Shown here one piece after another: positions 25,168 through 34,202 of a stretch of 64,000 nt of DNA. Positions within the stretch are counted from its first letter, which is position 1; every line of letters starts with the position of its first letter. The notes under the pieces are model-generated. The model worked only from the letters and a program-made list of their open reading frames with translations. It searched no databases and was not told where the DNA came from. The position numbers and the translations under genes are program-made. The DNA is from Acidimicrobiia bacterium UBA5794 (GTDB taxonomy: Bacteria; Actinomycetota; Acidimicrobiia; Spongiisociales; UBA5794), in NCBI GenBank assembly GCA_002418265.1, contig DIDS01000014.1, positions 124,001-188,000 on the forward strand. Reading direction: 5' to 3'.

Positions 25168-26082
25168 CTAGGTGCTGGATCGGTGGTCATCGGTGAGCAC
25201 ATTGCGAACCGTCCATAGAACATGCGTGGGTCGATCGTGAACATCAGACCAAGTGAATCTCAGCACTCGCCATCCGTTGACCACGGCTGCGCGGTCACGC
25301 TCACGGTCGACCTCAAAGGCCTCGATATGGGTGTGCCATCGGCGTGAGTCCCATTCGATCGCTACCCGATGCTCGGGAAAGGCGACATCGAATCGACGAC
25401 GAGGAGACCACGGTATGGGGTACTCCGATTGATACCCGGTGATGCCGCCTTGGTCGAGGATGCGGCATCCCTTCTGTTCGAGAACTGATCGCGAGTAGTC
25501 GTTTCCGGCTCGCTCTTCGAGCAAGGAGCGAAGTACCCGAACACCCGGTTTCCCCTTGCGTGCCACTTCAGCGAGCACTGCTGCCACGCCGTCGACCGTT
25601 TCTCGCTGGGAGCTCAGTACCTCGTCGAGGCAGATCGCAAGCTCCCCCATCGGTAGGCGAGCCGCAAGATCGATGATCGTGCGGGCAGGTGTCGTGACCC
25701 GTAGGTGGTCGCACTCGGTCACGTGATGATCCTGCAGATCGTGGCAACGGATGACCGACACACCCGGGAACACATGTGTGGTTGTGGTGTGGACGAGCAC
25801 GGTCGCTGGACCGGGAGGCACCCGGTCGATGCCGTGTAGCTCCGCCGCGGAGAAATGTGACACGACGGCACCGGGGAGGACGGCAATAGCGGCCCGTACC
25901 CGGTCCATCGGGTCGCGTTCTTCGAAGATTGAGTACGCCCCGCGGGCGTACGGATTCCACCAACCCGATGCCAGCCGCCTTTCGATCTGCTTTTCCGACA
26001 CGCCAAGCTGGTAGAGCTGTTGGCGGGTGATGACGCCACCCTGGCGGGCCGCAATGTGATTGATTGCGGATTCGATGTGCAT
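25168..26082 (-). CDS. AbiEi-type antitoxin domain fused to DUF559 endonuclease-like domain
   Basis: 304 residues. The N-terminal part has the winged-helix start of AbiEi-like antitoxins (AARQGGVITRQQLYQLGVSEKQIERRLASG, then RGAYSI). The C-terminal 100 residues fit DUF559, a PD-(D/E)XK fold related to very-short-patch repair endonucleases: RRRFDVAFPEHRVAIEWDSRRWHTH with the D...E-W-D core, and RDRAAVVNGWRVLRFTW. Such fusions are common and scattered in actinobacterial genomes. No AbiEii toxin gene is adjacent. Accessory island gene, probably mobile or horizontally spread. Confidence 0.8.
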   Translation of the reverse strand: MHIESAINHIAARQGGVITRQQLYQLGVSEKQIERRLASGWWNPYARGAYSIFEERDPMDRVRAAIAVLPGAVVSHFSAAELHGIDRVPPGPATVLVHTTTTHVFPGVSVIRCHDLQDHHVTECDHLRVTTPARTIIDLAARLPMGELAICLDEVLSSQRETVDGVAAVLAEVARKGKPGVRVLRSLLEERAGNDYSRSVLEQKGCRILDQGGITGYQSEYPIPWSPRRRFDVAFPEHRVAIEWDSRRWHTHIEAFEVDRERDRAAVVNGWRVLRFTWSDVHDRPTHVLWTVRNVLTDDHRSST

Positions 26083-26137
26083 GCTGGGAGGATCTCAGGC
26101 ACGGGCGAAGAAGTCGATACCCCCGTTTTGAACATGC

Positions 26138-26190
26138 TTCTGCGGGCTCCAGACCCCCACCAGGGGGGTCCGTATACCCTGGGTACGCGG
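26138..26190 (-). repeat. Copy C of the hairpin repeat, 3' of dch
   Basis: Reads on the minus strand from 26190, 3 nt after the dch stop codon. It shares the CGCGTACCCAGGGTA start, GGACCCCCC-TGG-TGGGGGTC stem and TGGAGCCCGCAGAA end with copies A and B over 53 nt. It has the strongest stem of the three. Its position makes it the likely 3' end of the nine-gene minus-strand operon. Confidence 0.75.
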
Positions 26191-26193
26191 CTT

Positions 26194-26961
26194 CTAGGCG
26201 TTTTTCCAGGCTGGTGAACGTTTGTCGATGAATGCCTGGATGCCTTCGACGCCGTCATGGGTTGGAAGCAGTTCCTCGATGTACACGCGCTCGGCTTCGG
26301 TGAGCCTGGCATCGACATCGGCCGCATATGAGTCGCGAATTGCCGCGGTTGCGATCCGCAGCGACGACGCTGAGCGCGGAACAAAATGACGCTCCACATA
26401 GGCATCGACTGTGGCACCAAGCTCACCATCAGGGGCGACCACGTTGACGAGCCCCATCGCCAACGCCTCGTTGGTTCGTACCGTGCGACCGGTCAGCAAA
26501 ATGTCCTCGGCGATTCGGCTCTTTCCCTGAGCACCCAAGAGTGCCGTAGCTGCGGGCGGGATGACGCCAAGCTGGATCTCGGGACACGCGAGCTTTGCCG
26601 ATTCCTCGGCAATCACGATGCCACATCCGAGGACGAGTTCGAGCCCTCCCCCGAGACAGTTTCCCTGAACACCGACCAACGTCGGATAGGGGAATCGAAC
26701 CAGGGCACGGATGACCGCACCAAGTGCAGCGAGCATCTCGGGTGCAGTTTCAGGAAGATGCTCTTCGACACTTGCACCGAACGAGAAGTTGCTCCCTGCC
26801 GCACGCATGACCAGGACCTTCCCACCCGTGGCGTCCGCCGCCGTTGCAATTGCGTCTTCCAACTCACCGCACATCGCGATGTCGATCACGTTCCCCGGTG
26901 GCTGGTCAATCGTGATCGTGTGAACAGCCCCGTCGTCGGAGACATCGTGGCGAACCGTCAT
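26194..26961 (-). CDS. dch: Cyclohexa-1,5-diene-1-carbonyl-CoA hydratase
   Basis: 255 residues, crotonase fold. Both catalytic Glu positions of enoyl-CoA hydratases are present 20 residues apart (GGGLE and ACPE). It would add water to the dienoyl-CoA made by benzoyl-CoA reductase, giving 6-hydroxycyclohex-1-ene-1-carbonyl-CoA. Sequence alone says only crotonase family; the specific call rests on translational coupling to oah (4-nt overlap) and on had next to it, the classic dch-oah-had trio. Last gene of the minus operon. Confidence 0.85.
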   Translation of the reverse strand: MTVRHDVSDDGAVHTITIDQPPGNVIDIAMCGELEDAIATAADATGGKVLVMRAAGSNFSFGASVEEHLPETAPEMLAALGAVIRALVRFPYPTLVGVQGNCLGGGLELVLGCGIVIAEESAKLACPEIQLGVIPPAATALLGAQGKSRIAEDILLTGRTVRTNEALAMGLVNVVAPDGELGATVDAYVERHFVPRSASSLRIATAAIRDSYAADVDARLTEAERVYIEELLPTHDGVEGIQAFIDKRSPAWKNA

Positions 26962-28076
26962 GCATCTGCCTTGTACTGGGGAGATACAGCCTCTATCAGC
27001 TCATCACCCCATGTCTCGCCTTGGGCGATCCTGCGCCGCAAGTCGATGTAGTCAACCTCGCGACCAACCTCACGGTCACCGCGGTGGAATGCCTGGAACC
27101 CTGCCCTGGCCTCCGTCATCATGTTGAGCGAGAGCCATGCACGGTTCGACTCTTTGTTCTTGTCCCAGTGCTCCAGCTTCTTCTTGCGGACGGACTCGAT
27201 CGTCTTGATCGTGCAATCAGGCATGGTGTAGAGGATCTTGGTGATCATCTCATCAACACCCGCATCAAGCATCGAGAGATCCAAGGTCGCTGACTTGACC
27301 ACATCCTTGGCTGCCGCGAGTTCGTCGCCCTCCTTCGACTTGCCGTGGATGATCTTGCCCCACTCGTCGAGGTAGCGATCGGTCACGACGAGCGGGTTCG
27401 GGATGAACGCACCGTCAACCTTCAGCACCGGATAGATGTCGTTGACCAACCCGAGGCGGAGGGCCTCGTGGGCGCTCCACGGGTCACACAGCACACAGCT
27501 CGCCATGGCTTGGGTGAATCCGACATAGAGATCGAGGAAGTCCGTCGAGCCACCGTCGGGCGCGGAGCCGTGCTTCGGGCCTGCCTGCCCGAATCGGGCC
27601 ATGTCAGATGCAAGCGTAAAGTCACACGCCATCCCGATTTCTTGACCGCCACCGATCCTCATCCCGTTGACCCGATTGATGACCGGCTTGTCGCACATCA
27701 AGATGGCGGAGACCATGTCGTTGAACAGACGCATGTACTGGCGATACTCCAGGGGTCGACCCGCGTAATACTCGGAATACTCCTCCGTGTTGCCACCCGT
27801 GCAGAATGAACGGTCACCAACCGCCGTAAAGACCACGGCGACCGCCGCCCTGTCAACCGACGCACGACGGAATGCGAGGATGACCTCCTTCACCGATGCC
27901 GTCGTATATGAGTTGAGTTGCTCAGGATTGTTGAGCGTGATCCACACTGCGTGAAGGCCGTCAACCGCTTCACCTGCGGTGTCAAGCACAGGGCGCTTCT
28001 CATAGAGCACCTCGTTGAACGTCACACCGGAGACAAGTTCGTGGTCAACGAACTCAAAACTATCTACTGGAGCCAT
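26958..28076 (-). CDS. oah: 6-Oxocyclohex-1-ene-1-carbonyl-CoA hydrolase (BamA/Oah), ring-cleaving
   Basis: About 372 residues; ATG at 28076 is favoured by AGGTGG 5 nt upstream over a GTG three codons earlier. It is much longer than an ordinary crotonase and has the conserved BamA stretches RIGGGQEIGMACDF and AGPKHGSAPDGGSTDFLDLYVG. The enzyme hydrates and hydrolytically opens the ring to 3-hydroxypimelyl-CoA. bamA is the standard marker gene for anaerobic benzoyl-CoA degradation, so this is the firmest anchor for the pathway. Confidence 0.93.
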   Translation of the reverse strand: MAPVDSFEFVDHELVSGVTFNEVLYEKRPVLDTAGEAVDGLHAVWITLNNPEQLNSYTTASVKEVILAFRRASVDRAAVAVVFTAVGDRSFCTGGNTEEYSEYYAGRPLEYRQYMRLFNDMVSAILMCDKPVINRVNGMRIGGGQEIGMACDFTLASDMARFGQAGPKHGSAPDGGSTDFLDLYVGFTQAMASCVLCDPWSAHEALRLGLVNDIYPVLKVDGAFIPNPLVVTDRYLDEWGKIIHGKSKEGDELAAAKDVVKSATLDLSMLDAGVDEMITKILYTMPDCTIKTIESVRKKKLEHWDKNKESNRAWLSLNMMTEARAGFQAFHRGDREVGREVDYIDLRRRIAQGETWGDELIEAVSPQYKADA

Positions 28077-28088
28077 GGATTCCACCTT

Positions 28089-29150
28089 TCATGGGATGAG
28101 AATGGTTCGTCGAGGATCGACACGGTTGTGTGCGTCATCGAGAGCTTGCGCAATGTCCGTCATCGGCACCTTGCGGATGAACGGTGCGAGGTCCACCTTG
28201 CCGGAGGTGACGAGTTCGATCGCCTCCGGGTAGAGCTGCGGTGGGCAGCCCCAGGTGCCAAAGGCCGTGGCGTCGAAGGCCATGAGGTTCGAGAGTCTGA
28301 CAGAGATCTTGTCCATGGTGAAACCCACGACCGCAAGCGTTGCCTGTGGGCCAAGCATGCCGTAAGCGGTTTCTTGACCGGGAGCGGTTCCCGAGCACTC
28401 AAAGATCTTCCAACCGGTGGCTGGCTTCCCGAATGTCTTGGCGTGTGCTCGCACAGCGTCGCGGACGTCACGCGGCGACATGCCCCGCGAATTCACGGTT
28501 GCCGAGGCTCCGAAATCCTTGAGCTGGTCGAGTCGTTCGTCGTCGATGTCGACCGCAACGACCGTGCCACCGGAGGCGGCTGCAATCTGGACCGCATACG
28601 AACCGACGCCGCCGACGCCCACAATGACGACGAAGTCGCCGTCTGACACTCCCGCCCGTCGAACGGCCTGAAGCGGTGTCGTAACGGCGTCTGCGATAAC
28701 GGACAGATCAGCGAGCTCATATCGGTCAGGAAGGCCTTCGATCACCGACAACCCGTTCGTTGGCACGGTGATGTGTGTTGCCCATCCCCCGTCAAGATCG
28801 TTGCCAGGCATCTTCTGGTTGATGCAGGCGTTGCCCTTCCCTGCAAGGCACAGGTCACATATGTCACAGGGAATCACCGCCGGAATGAGCACTGCTTTTT
28901 CGAGCCAGTCCTCAGCTCCCGGTCCAGCCTCGACGACGCGACCACTGATCTCGTGACCCAGGACGATGGGAAGTGGTTGCTTCGTGGCAACGCTTCCGTC
29001 AAGGAATCCAAGGTCCGTGTGGCACACGCCGCATCCGGCGATTTTCACCACAACCTCGCCTTGACCGGGGCGACGCGCAGCATCCTCAACCCGTTCGAGA
29101 GGTTCACCAACCGCGTTGAAACGCCACGAATACCTACCGTCGCTGCTCAT
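28089..29150 (-). CDS. had: 6-Hydroxycyclohex-1-ene-1-carbonyl-CoA dehydrogenase
   Basis: 353 residues, zinc-dependent medium-chain alcohol dehydrogenase. Catalytic zinc region GCGVCHTD and GHEISG; structural zinc loop C-x2-C-x2-C-x7-C in PCDICDLCLAGKGNAC; NAD-binding GVGGVGSYAVQIA. It would oxidise the hydroxyl made by Dch to the 6-oxo compound cleaved by Oah. The family alone is broad; the neighbours oah (3 nt downstream) and dch make the specific call strong. Confidence 0.9.
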   Translation of the reverse strand: MSSDGRYSWRFNAVGEPLERVEDAARRPGQGEVVVKIAGCGVCHTDLGFLDGSVATKQPLPIVLGHEISGRVVEAGPGAEDWLEKAVLIPAVIPCDICDLCLAGKGNACINQKMPGNDLDGGWATHITVPTNGLSVIEGLPDRYELADLSVIADAVTTPLQAVRRAGVSDGDFVVIVGVGGVGSYAVQIAAASGGTVVAVDIDDERLDQLKDFGASATVNSRGMSPRDVRDAVRAHAKTFGKPATGWKIFECSGTAPGQETAYGMLGPQATLAVVGFTMDKISVRLSNLMAFDATAFGTWGCPPQLYPEAIELVTSGKVDLAPFIRKVPMTDIAQALDDAHNRVDPRRTILIP

Positions 29151-29168
29151 TGCCTGTCTCCCGTCCCT

Positions 29169-30152
29169 TCAAACACGCTCTGTGGCCGCCTCGGTCAGCG
29201 CCTTTGCCACATGCACAGAGATCATCCACTTGCGGTACCGCTGGCCCGTGTCAGTGTTGTCCTGGGCCCGGACGGGCTTGGAAGCGATCTCGGATGCCTC
29301 ATCGATGACCTCGGGTGTGAGCTGTTTCCCGACAAGGAATTCCTCGGCATCGGTTGCACTCACCGGGGCAGAGGCGATGCCACCCACGACGATGCGCGCC
29401 GTGTCGCAACGTCCCTCGGAATCAACGTCGACGGCGCACGCAACGGAGAGCAGAGCAAAGTCGATTGATCCGCGCCGACGCAGCTTTTGGAACGACGTAC
29501 GTGCTGTCGTTGCAGGAATCGTGACGTCCACAAGGATCTCATCCGATGTCTTGGTGAGGTAGTTGATTCCATCGCTGCGATACAGCGAGTCGGCGGTCAC
29601 CACCCTCTCACCACGTGAGCTGACCAATCGCACCGATGCGTTGAGGGCTATGACGACCGGGGCGAGATCGGTTGAGCTGATGGCCCAGCAACGGTCGCTC
29701 GCTGGCGCAACCCAACACGTGTCACCGCCATCCTTGAGGCAATGTCCACGGGCTTGTCGCCACGTCAGAGGCATGTCGATGTAGTTGCAGCGCGTATCGA
29801 CGCACAGGTTGCCACCGATCGTTGCCGAGTTCCTGATCTGGGGCGAGGCCACGGTTGCTGCAGCAGAAGCCAGCATCGTCGGAACATCAGGTGACGATGC
29901 GATCTCACTCAGCGTTGTGAGGGCGCCGATGACGCATGCACCGTCATCAGTGATAGCAATACCGTGCATCGCTTCAATGTTGGCGAGCGAGACCAAGGTG
30001 ATCGGAGCTGCCTGGTGACGCTTGAGTTTGGGTACAAGATCGGTGCCTCCTGCAATGAGAACGGCACGATCGTCGGGATCCGAAACAAGCCTCGCAGCTT
30101 CTTCAAGCGTCCCCGCGGACACGAACCCGACCGGTGGCACCTGAATGGTCAC
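29169..30152 (-). CDS. hcrB: 4-Hydroxybenzoyl-CoA reductase FAD subunit with extra 4Fe-4S loop
   Basis: 327 residues, FAD-binding subunit of the xanthine-oxidase family (AGGTDLVPKLK near 35, SATIGGNL near 112). A loop with Cys122, Cys138, Cys146 and Cys155 is present; as I recall, these spacings and even the numbers match the 4Fe-4S loop of Thauera HcrB, a feature that sets 4-hydroxybenzoyl-CoA reductase apart from ordinary xanthine-oxidase relatives. The extra cluster is thought to let the enzyme run as a reductase with low-potential ferredoxin. Start overlaps the hcrA stop. Confidence 0.92.
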   Translation of the reverse strand: MTIQVPPVGFVSAGTLEEAARLVSDPDDRAVLIAGGTDLVPKLKRHQAAPITLVSLANIEAMHGIAITDDGACVIGALTTLSEIASSPDVPTMLASAAATVASPQIRNSATIGGNLCVDTRCNYIDMPLTWRQARGHCLKDGGDTCWVAPASDRCWAISSTDLAPVVIALNASVRLVSSRGERVVTADSLYRSDGINYLTKTSDEILVDVTIPATTARTSFQKLRRRGSIDFALLSVACAVDVDSEGRCDTARIVVGGIASAPVSATDAEEFLVGKQLTPEVIDEASEIASKPVRAQDNTDTGQRYRKWMISVHVAKALTEAATERV

Positions 30153-32539
30153 GAAACACCCACCTCGATGTGTATGCGCCCTGTCGGGAACCCCTCTGGT
30201 GGCTCAACCATGATCAGGGGTGGGAACTCAAATGCGGGTACCTCTTTCGGGCCGAATCTGCCGGGCTTGCCCCTCGCCACATCTCGAAGAGCGGCAACGA
30301 TCTTGTCCGGTGTGAAGGGTGTCTGATCCATGCGGATCCCGAGGGCATTCCAGATTGCATTTGCCACAGCTGGAATGACGGGGAGCAGTGGACCTTGCCC
30401 TACCTCCTTCGCTCCGAAGGGTCCCTCAGGATCGTCGGAATCGATGAGAATGGCCTCCACTGGGGGCATGTCGAGCGATGTGGGCATCTTGTAGTCCAGC
30501 AATGACGGACCACGGTGCAATGCTCCACGGAAGTCATCGGCCTCAAAGAGTGCCTCCCCCAGCCCCATGTAGACGCCCCCTTCGATCTGGCCCTCGACGA
30601 GCAGCGGGTTGATCGATTGACCGATGTCGTGTGCGAGCCAGACCTTGTCAACGGTGACGATGCCCGTATCGGGGTCACAGTCGACCTCGACGACTGCTGC
30701 CGAATAGCTGTAGGCAGGTGAGATCCCGACTCCGGCACCCTTGTAGGGTCCCGCAAGCTTGGGGGCTCGATAGCTGCCCGATTCGATCAGCGGTCCGCCA
30801 CTGGCAATGGCGAGTGCAACGGCCTCGGCCCAGGACACGCCCGTGTCGGGTTCTTCGGCATCTTCTATTCGCCCGTTCTGCGCGACAAGACTCTCGATGG
30901 GCGCTCCGAGCTTGTCGGCGACAGCGGCAAACACACGATCCTTGACGGCCGTTCCTGCTTCGAGCGCAGCGTTGCCTCCCATGAAGGTGACCCGTGATGA
31001 GTAGCTGCCCAGATCGACAGGGGTGAGGTCGGTATCGGCCGTGACCATTGCAATGTCAGACGGCTCAAGTCCGAGGACCTCGGCAACAACCGTTGCGAGC
31101 ATGGTTGTCGATCCCTGCCCGATGTCGGTGGCCATCGAGAACACGGTGACGCCACCTCCACGGTCGACCTTGATCTGGACCTCGGATTGGGGCATCTCGT
31201 TGAAGTAGATGGGAAGCCCAGCTCCACACATGTAGGCGCCCACCGCGATTCCAACACCCTTGCCGGCAGGCAGGTTCTCAAATTTCTCCTTGAATCCTGA
31301 TGCCTCGGCGACACGTTCAATACATTCCGAGAGGGCACAACTCGTGATCCTGAGATGGTTCACCGTCATGGAATTCGGCTCTACTGCGTTGATGAGACGA
31401 ATGGCGACAGGGTCGATCCCGAGATCCTCGGCTGCTTTGTCGAGTTGACATTCGAGGGCGAATCTCGGCTGCGGTGTTCCATGACCACGCTTTGGTCCAC
31501 AGGGAGGCTTGTTCGTGAAGACCCGCACCCCCTCAAACCGATAGTTCGGAATCTGATAGGTCGATGTCTGGAGGGCGCCCGTGTAATACAACGAGGCGGC
31601 TCCATAGCTTCCGAAGGCACCACCTTCGAGGAAGGTCTTGAAGTGACATGCCGTGATGCGGCCCTCGGTGTCGAAACCGGTCTTGACCCACATCAGAACA
31701 GGGTGACGACCCCGGTGTGCATAGAAGACCTCCTCACGGGTCAGGGTGAACTTGACCGGTCGTCCCGTGACCATTGCAAGCTTCGCTGCAACGATTTCGT
31801 GTGAGAACGGATCGGTTTTGCCACCGAACCCACCCCCGACGGGAGCGGCAACAACCCTGATCTGACCGGCCGGCATTTCCAGCACCTTGGCAAGAGTCCG
31901 GTGCACATAGTGCGGTACCTGCGTCGAAGACCACAGCGTGACCCTGCCACCGGGTTCAGCAGTGGCCAAGGCTGCGTGTAGCTCGAGCGCAGCGTGGGTG
32001 TTTCCTGCGAAATAGAAGACGTCCTCACGAATGTGGTCCGCTGAGGCGAGTCCTTCATCAACATCTCCGAATTCCAGTGCCGCGGTCCGATGGACGTTCA
32101 GTCCCTTGCCTTCCCCGTGGATGAGATCGCGATCTTCGAGCAGTGCCCCATCGATCGAGGCAACCGTGTCGAGCGGCTCATAGGTGGCCTTGATGAGATC
32201 GACGGCTCGTTCGGCGGTTTCGGCATCGATGGCAGCGACGGCTGCGATGGGTTCCCCCACATGCCTGACCTTGCCGACGGCGAGAGCTGTTTCGTCCTGG
32301 CTGACGGGAAGAATGCCATACGTGATCGGAAGGTCGGTGCCAACAAGCACGGCCTTGACACCGTCGAGGGCTTCAGCCGCCGAAGTGTCAATTGAGATGA
32401 TCCGTGCATGGGCCTGCGTGCTTCGTGCGAGACGCCCGATGAGCATCCCGGGAAGGGTCATGTCGTCGGTGTACTTCGTCCGCCCCATGGTCTGTTCCAT
32501 GCCATCGATTCGCGGCCCAGCGGTACCAACAGCGTGCAT
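30149..32539 (-). CDS. hcrA: 4-Hydroxybenzoyl-CoA reductase molybdenum subunit
   Basis: 796 residues, xanthine-oxidase-family Mo subunit: GRTKYTDD near the start, the GGGFGGKTDPF cofactor motif around residue 260, MATDIGQGSTTML around 480, and the catalytic Glu motif FGAKEVGQGP near 735. It removes the phenolic OH of 4-hydroxybenzoyl-CoA, giving benzoyl-CoA. Identity as Hcr rests on HcrB with its special loop and on the pathway context; a carbon monoxide or xanthine dehydrogenase is less likely. It begins directly after hcrC. Confidence 0.9.
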   Translation of the reverse strand: MHAVGTAGPRIDGMEQTMGRTKYTDDMTLPGMLIGRLARSTQAHARIISIDTSAAEALDGVKAVLVGTDLPITYGILPVSQDETALAVGKVRHVGEPIAAVAAIDAETAERAVDLIKATYEPLDTVASIDGALLEDRDLIHGEGKGLNVHRTAALEFGDVDEGLASADHIREDVFYFAGNTHAALELHAALATAEPGGRVTLWSSTQVPHYVHRTLAKVLEMPAGQIRVVAAPVGGGFGGKTDPFSHEIVAAKLAMVTGRPVKFTLTREEVFYAHRGRHPVLMWVKTGFDTEGRITACHFKTFLEGGAFGSYGAASLYYTGALQTSTYQIPNYRFEGVRVFTNKPPCGPKRGHGTPQPRFALECQLDKAAEDLGIDPVAIRLINAVEPNSMTVNHLRITSCALSECIERVAEASGFKEKFENLPAGKGVGIAVGAYMCGAGLPIYFNEMPQSEVQIKVDRGGGVTVFSMATDIGQGSTTMLATVVAEVLGLEPSDIAMVTADTDLTPVDLGSYSSRVTFMGGNAALEAGTAVKDRVFAAVADKLGAPIESLVAQNGRIEDAEEPDTGVSWAEAVALAIASGGPLIESGSYRAPKLAGPYKGAGVGISPAYSYSAAVVEVDCDPDTGIVTVDKVWLAHDIGQSINPLLVEGQIEGGVYMGLGEALFEADDFRGALHRGPSLLDYKMPTSLDMPPVEAILIDSDDPEGPFGAKEVGQGPLLPVIPAVANAIWNALGIRMDQTPFTPDKIVAALRDVARGKPGRFGPKEVPAFEFPPLIMVEPPEGFPTGRIHIEVGVS

Positions 32540-33022
32540 CTACTCGGCCCTCCCGAGGGTGCGCGTCGCTGCGAGGTGCACCGCGCTGATGATCGCGACA
32601 TATCCGGTGCATCGACAGAGATTCCCTGCCAACGCCTCGTTGATGTCGTCGGTTGTTGGATCCGGATTGGTGTCGAGCAGGGATCTGGAGGACAGGATCA
32701 TGCCGGGGGTGCAGTAGCCGCACTGGGCCGCCCCGAGCTCGGAAAAGGCGGTTTGGAGTTCATCGGGAAAAGGACCATCGGACAGACCCTCGATGGTTGT
32801 GATTTCGCGCCCTTCGACCTGACTCGCGAGCGTGATGCACGACAGCATCGGTTTGGAATCGACAAGGACGGTGCATGCCCCACATTCACCGAGATCACAG
32901 CCGTGCTTGGTGCCGGTCATGTCGAGATCCTTGCGCAGAACTTCAAGGAGTGTCCGATGTGAGGATGTCACCACTGTGTGCAAGGCACCATTGACAGTCA
33001 GTCTGAGAATGGACTCAGTCAT
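32540..33022 (-). CDS. hcrC: 4-Hydroxybenzoyl-CoA reductase 2x[2Fe-2S] subunit
   Basis: 160 residues from an ATG overlapping the previous stop. Plant-type 2Fe-2S motif GCDLGECGACTVL plus a further Cys, then the alpha-helical 2Fe-2S motif CGYCTPGM and CRCTGY. Length and motifs match HcrC. It relays electrons from HcrB's flavin and 4Fe-4S cluster to the Mo site in HcrA. A longer frame to 33136 is rejected because it lies inside the upstream gene. Confidence 0.92.
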   Translation of the reverse strand: MTESILRLTVNGALHTVVTSSHRTLLEVLRKDLDMTGTKHGCDLGECGACTVLVDSKPMLSCITLASQVEGREITTIEGLSDGPFPDELQTAFSELGAAQCGYCTPGMILSSRSLLDTNPDPTTDDINEALAGNLCRCTGYVAIISAVHLAATRTLGRAE

Positions 33023-34182
33023 GTGCTCGATCCATCCATGTCTGAGCTGGCCACAAGTGTCGAGGTTCTGATGAAAGCGTTCCCTTCCGCGATTCTGCGG
33101 GCGGTCCGGTGGTAGGTCGCTTCCGAGACATCCCATGGGCCGGCTTCGCCCGTGGCCGACCTCGTGACACTTGCCCTCACGGGCATGACACCCGAGGTAT
33201 GGCCGATGATAACTTGGTCTGGCACGGCTCTATCCGGTCGGGCGACGGCGCTGACAGTCGTGCCTTCGATACATGCAGCAACGCCCGTACATGCTGCGAG
33301 CGTCCCCGGATAGGCCTTGTGAAGAACGGGTGGTCTCCCCCCGACGACCCGGGCAACGACATCGACCTGCGAGGCATCGATGCGGTCACCGCTTGCGTAG
33401 CTGGTGTAGGACGCTGGTTCAGAAACGAGCGCAGGAACCGGGATGAGACCGTCATCTGGCATGCCGAGCAGTCGGGCGGATGCGGCCTTGACCTCTGAGA
33501 CGGCCGCAAGGTGTTCGTCGGTGAATTCTGCCGGTCCCTCGGTGCCTTTCAGCCCGATCGCGTCGGCTCTGAAGAACACCGTGAGGTTCGCGAGGTCAAC
33601 AATCGTGATCTCCACCGGTCCGAAGGGGGTGTTGACGGTATCTGATTCGTTACCCGTTGGAAGCAGTGACCCGGTGATTCCTCCGGCGGTCTGTGCGAAG
33701 TCGAGCGCAATGCTTGCTCCCGTACCCGGAACGCCGTGGACCATGTAGTCACCCTCGACACCTGCAACACCATCGACGATCGGAACGTGGGCGAGGAGGA
33801 CTCGACCTGTGTTGGTGTTGTGGACCCGTACGGTGGTCACCGGCTCCGTGACAGACACGAGTCCTTCATCAATGGCAAAAGCCCCGACGGCTGCCGAGAT
33901 GTTTCCACAGTTGATGTCGAAGTCAACGACTGGCTCGGTGATCGAGACTTGGGCAAAGGTGTAGTCGAGATCGGCATCGGGCCTCGTCGATGGTCCGATG
34001 ATCGCCAACTTGGACGTGAGGAGATCTGCGCCACCAAGCCCGTCGATCTGACGCGGATCGGGACTTCCGAACAGCGAGAGGATGAACGCGTCTCGGGCCT
34101 GGTCGCTTGCTGGGAGGACATCGGAGCGGAGGAACAGTGCCTTACTGGTGCCGCCGCGCATCAACACGAAGGGAATCGACAC
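33019..34182 (-). CDS. PrpF-family isomerase (2-methylaconitate / oxalomesaconate type)
   Basis: 387 residues from a GTG at 34182 (VSIPFVLMRGGTSK, the usual PrpF opening). Further PrpF features: QIDGLGGADLLTSKLAIIG, DFDINCGNISAAVGAFA with a candidate catalytic Cys, and GNAFIRTS at the end. PrpF folds like diaminopimelate epimerase and shifts a double bond or cis-trans geometry in unsaturated tricarboxylates. No such step belongs to the benzoyl-CoA pathway, so its place inside the hcr operon (4-nt overlap with hcrC) is odd. A link to the LeuCD-like hydro-lyase of operon 3 is possible. Confidence 0.82.
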   Translation of the reverse strand: MSIPFVLMRGGTSKALFLRSDVLPASDQARDAFILSLFGSPDPRQIDGLGGADLLTSKLAIIGPSTRPDADLDYTFAQVSITEPVVDFDINCGNISAAVGAFAIDEGLVSVTEPVTTVRVHNTNTGRVLLAHVPIVDGVAGVEGDYMVHGVPGTGASIALDFAQTAGGITGSLLPTGNESDTVNTPFGPVEITIVDLANLTVFFRADAIGLKGTEGPAEFTDEHLAAVSEVKAASARLLGMPDDGLIPVPALVSEPASYTSYASGDRIDASQVDVVARVVGGRPPVLHKAYPGTLAACTGVAACIEGTTVSAVARPDRAVPDQVIIGHTSGVMPVRASVTRSATGEAGPWDVSEATYHRTARRIAEGNAFIRTSTLVASSDMDGSST

Positions 34183-34202
34183 CTGCTCGGGAGCGATGAG
34201 TG

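Noticed and set aside
25168..26082. Complete AbiE toxin-antitoxin or restriction system
   Set aside because: Only the AbiEi-DUF559 fusion is present; no AbiEii toxin, methylase or phage-defence partner beside it.
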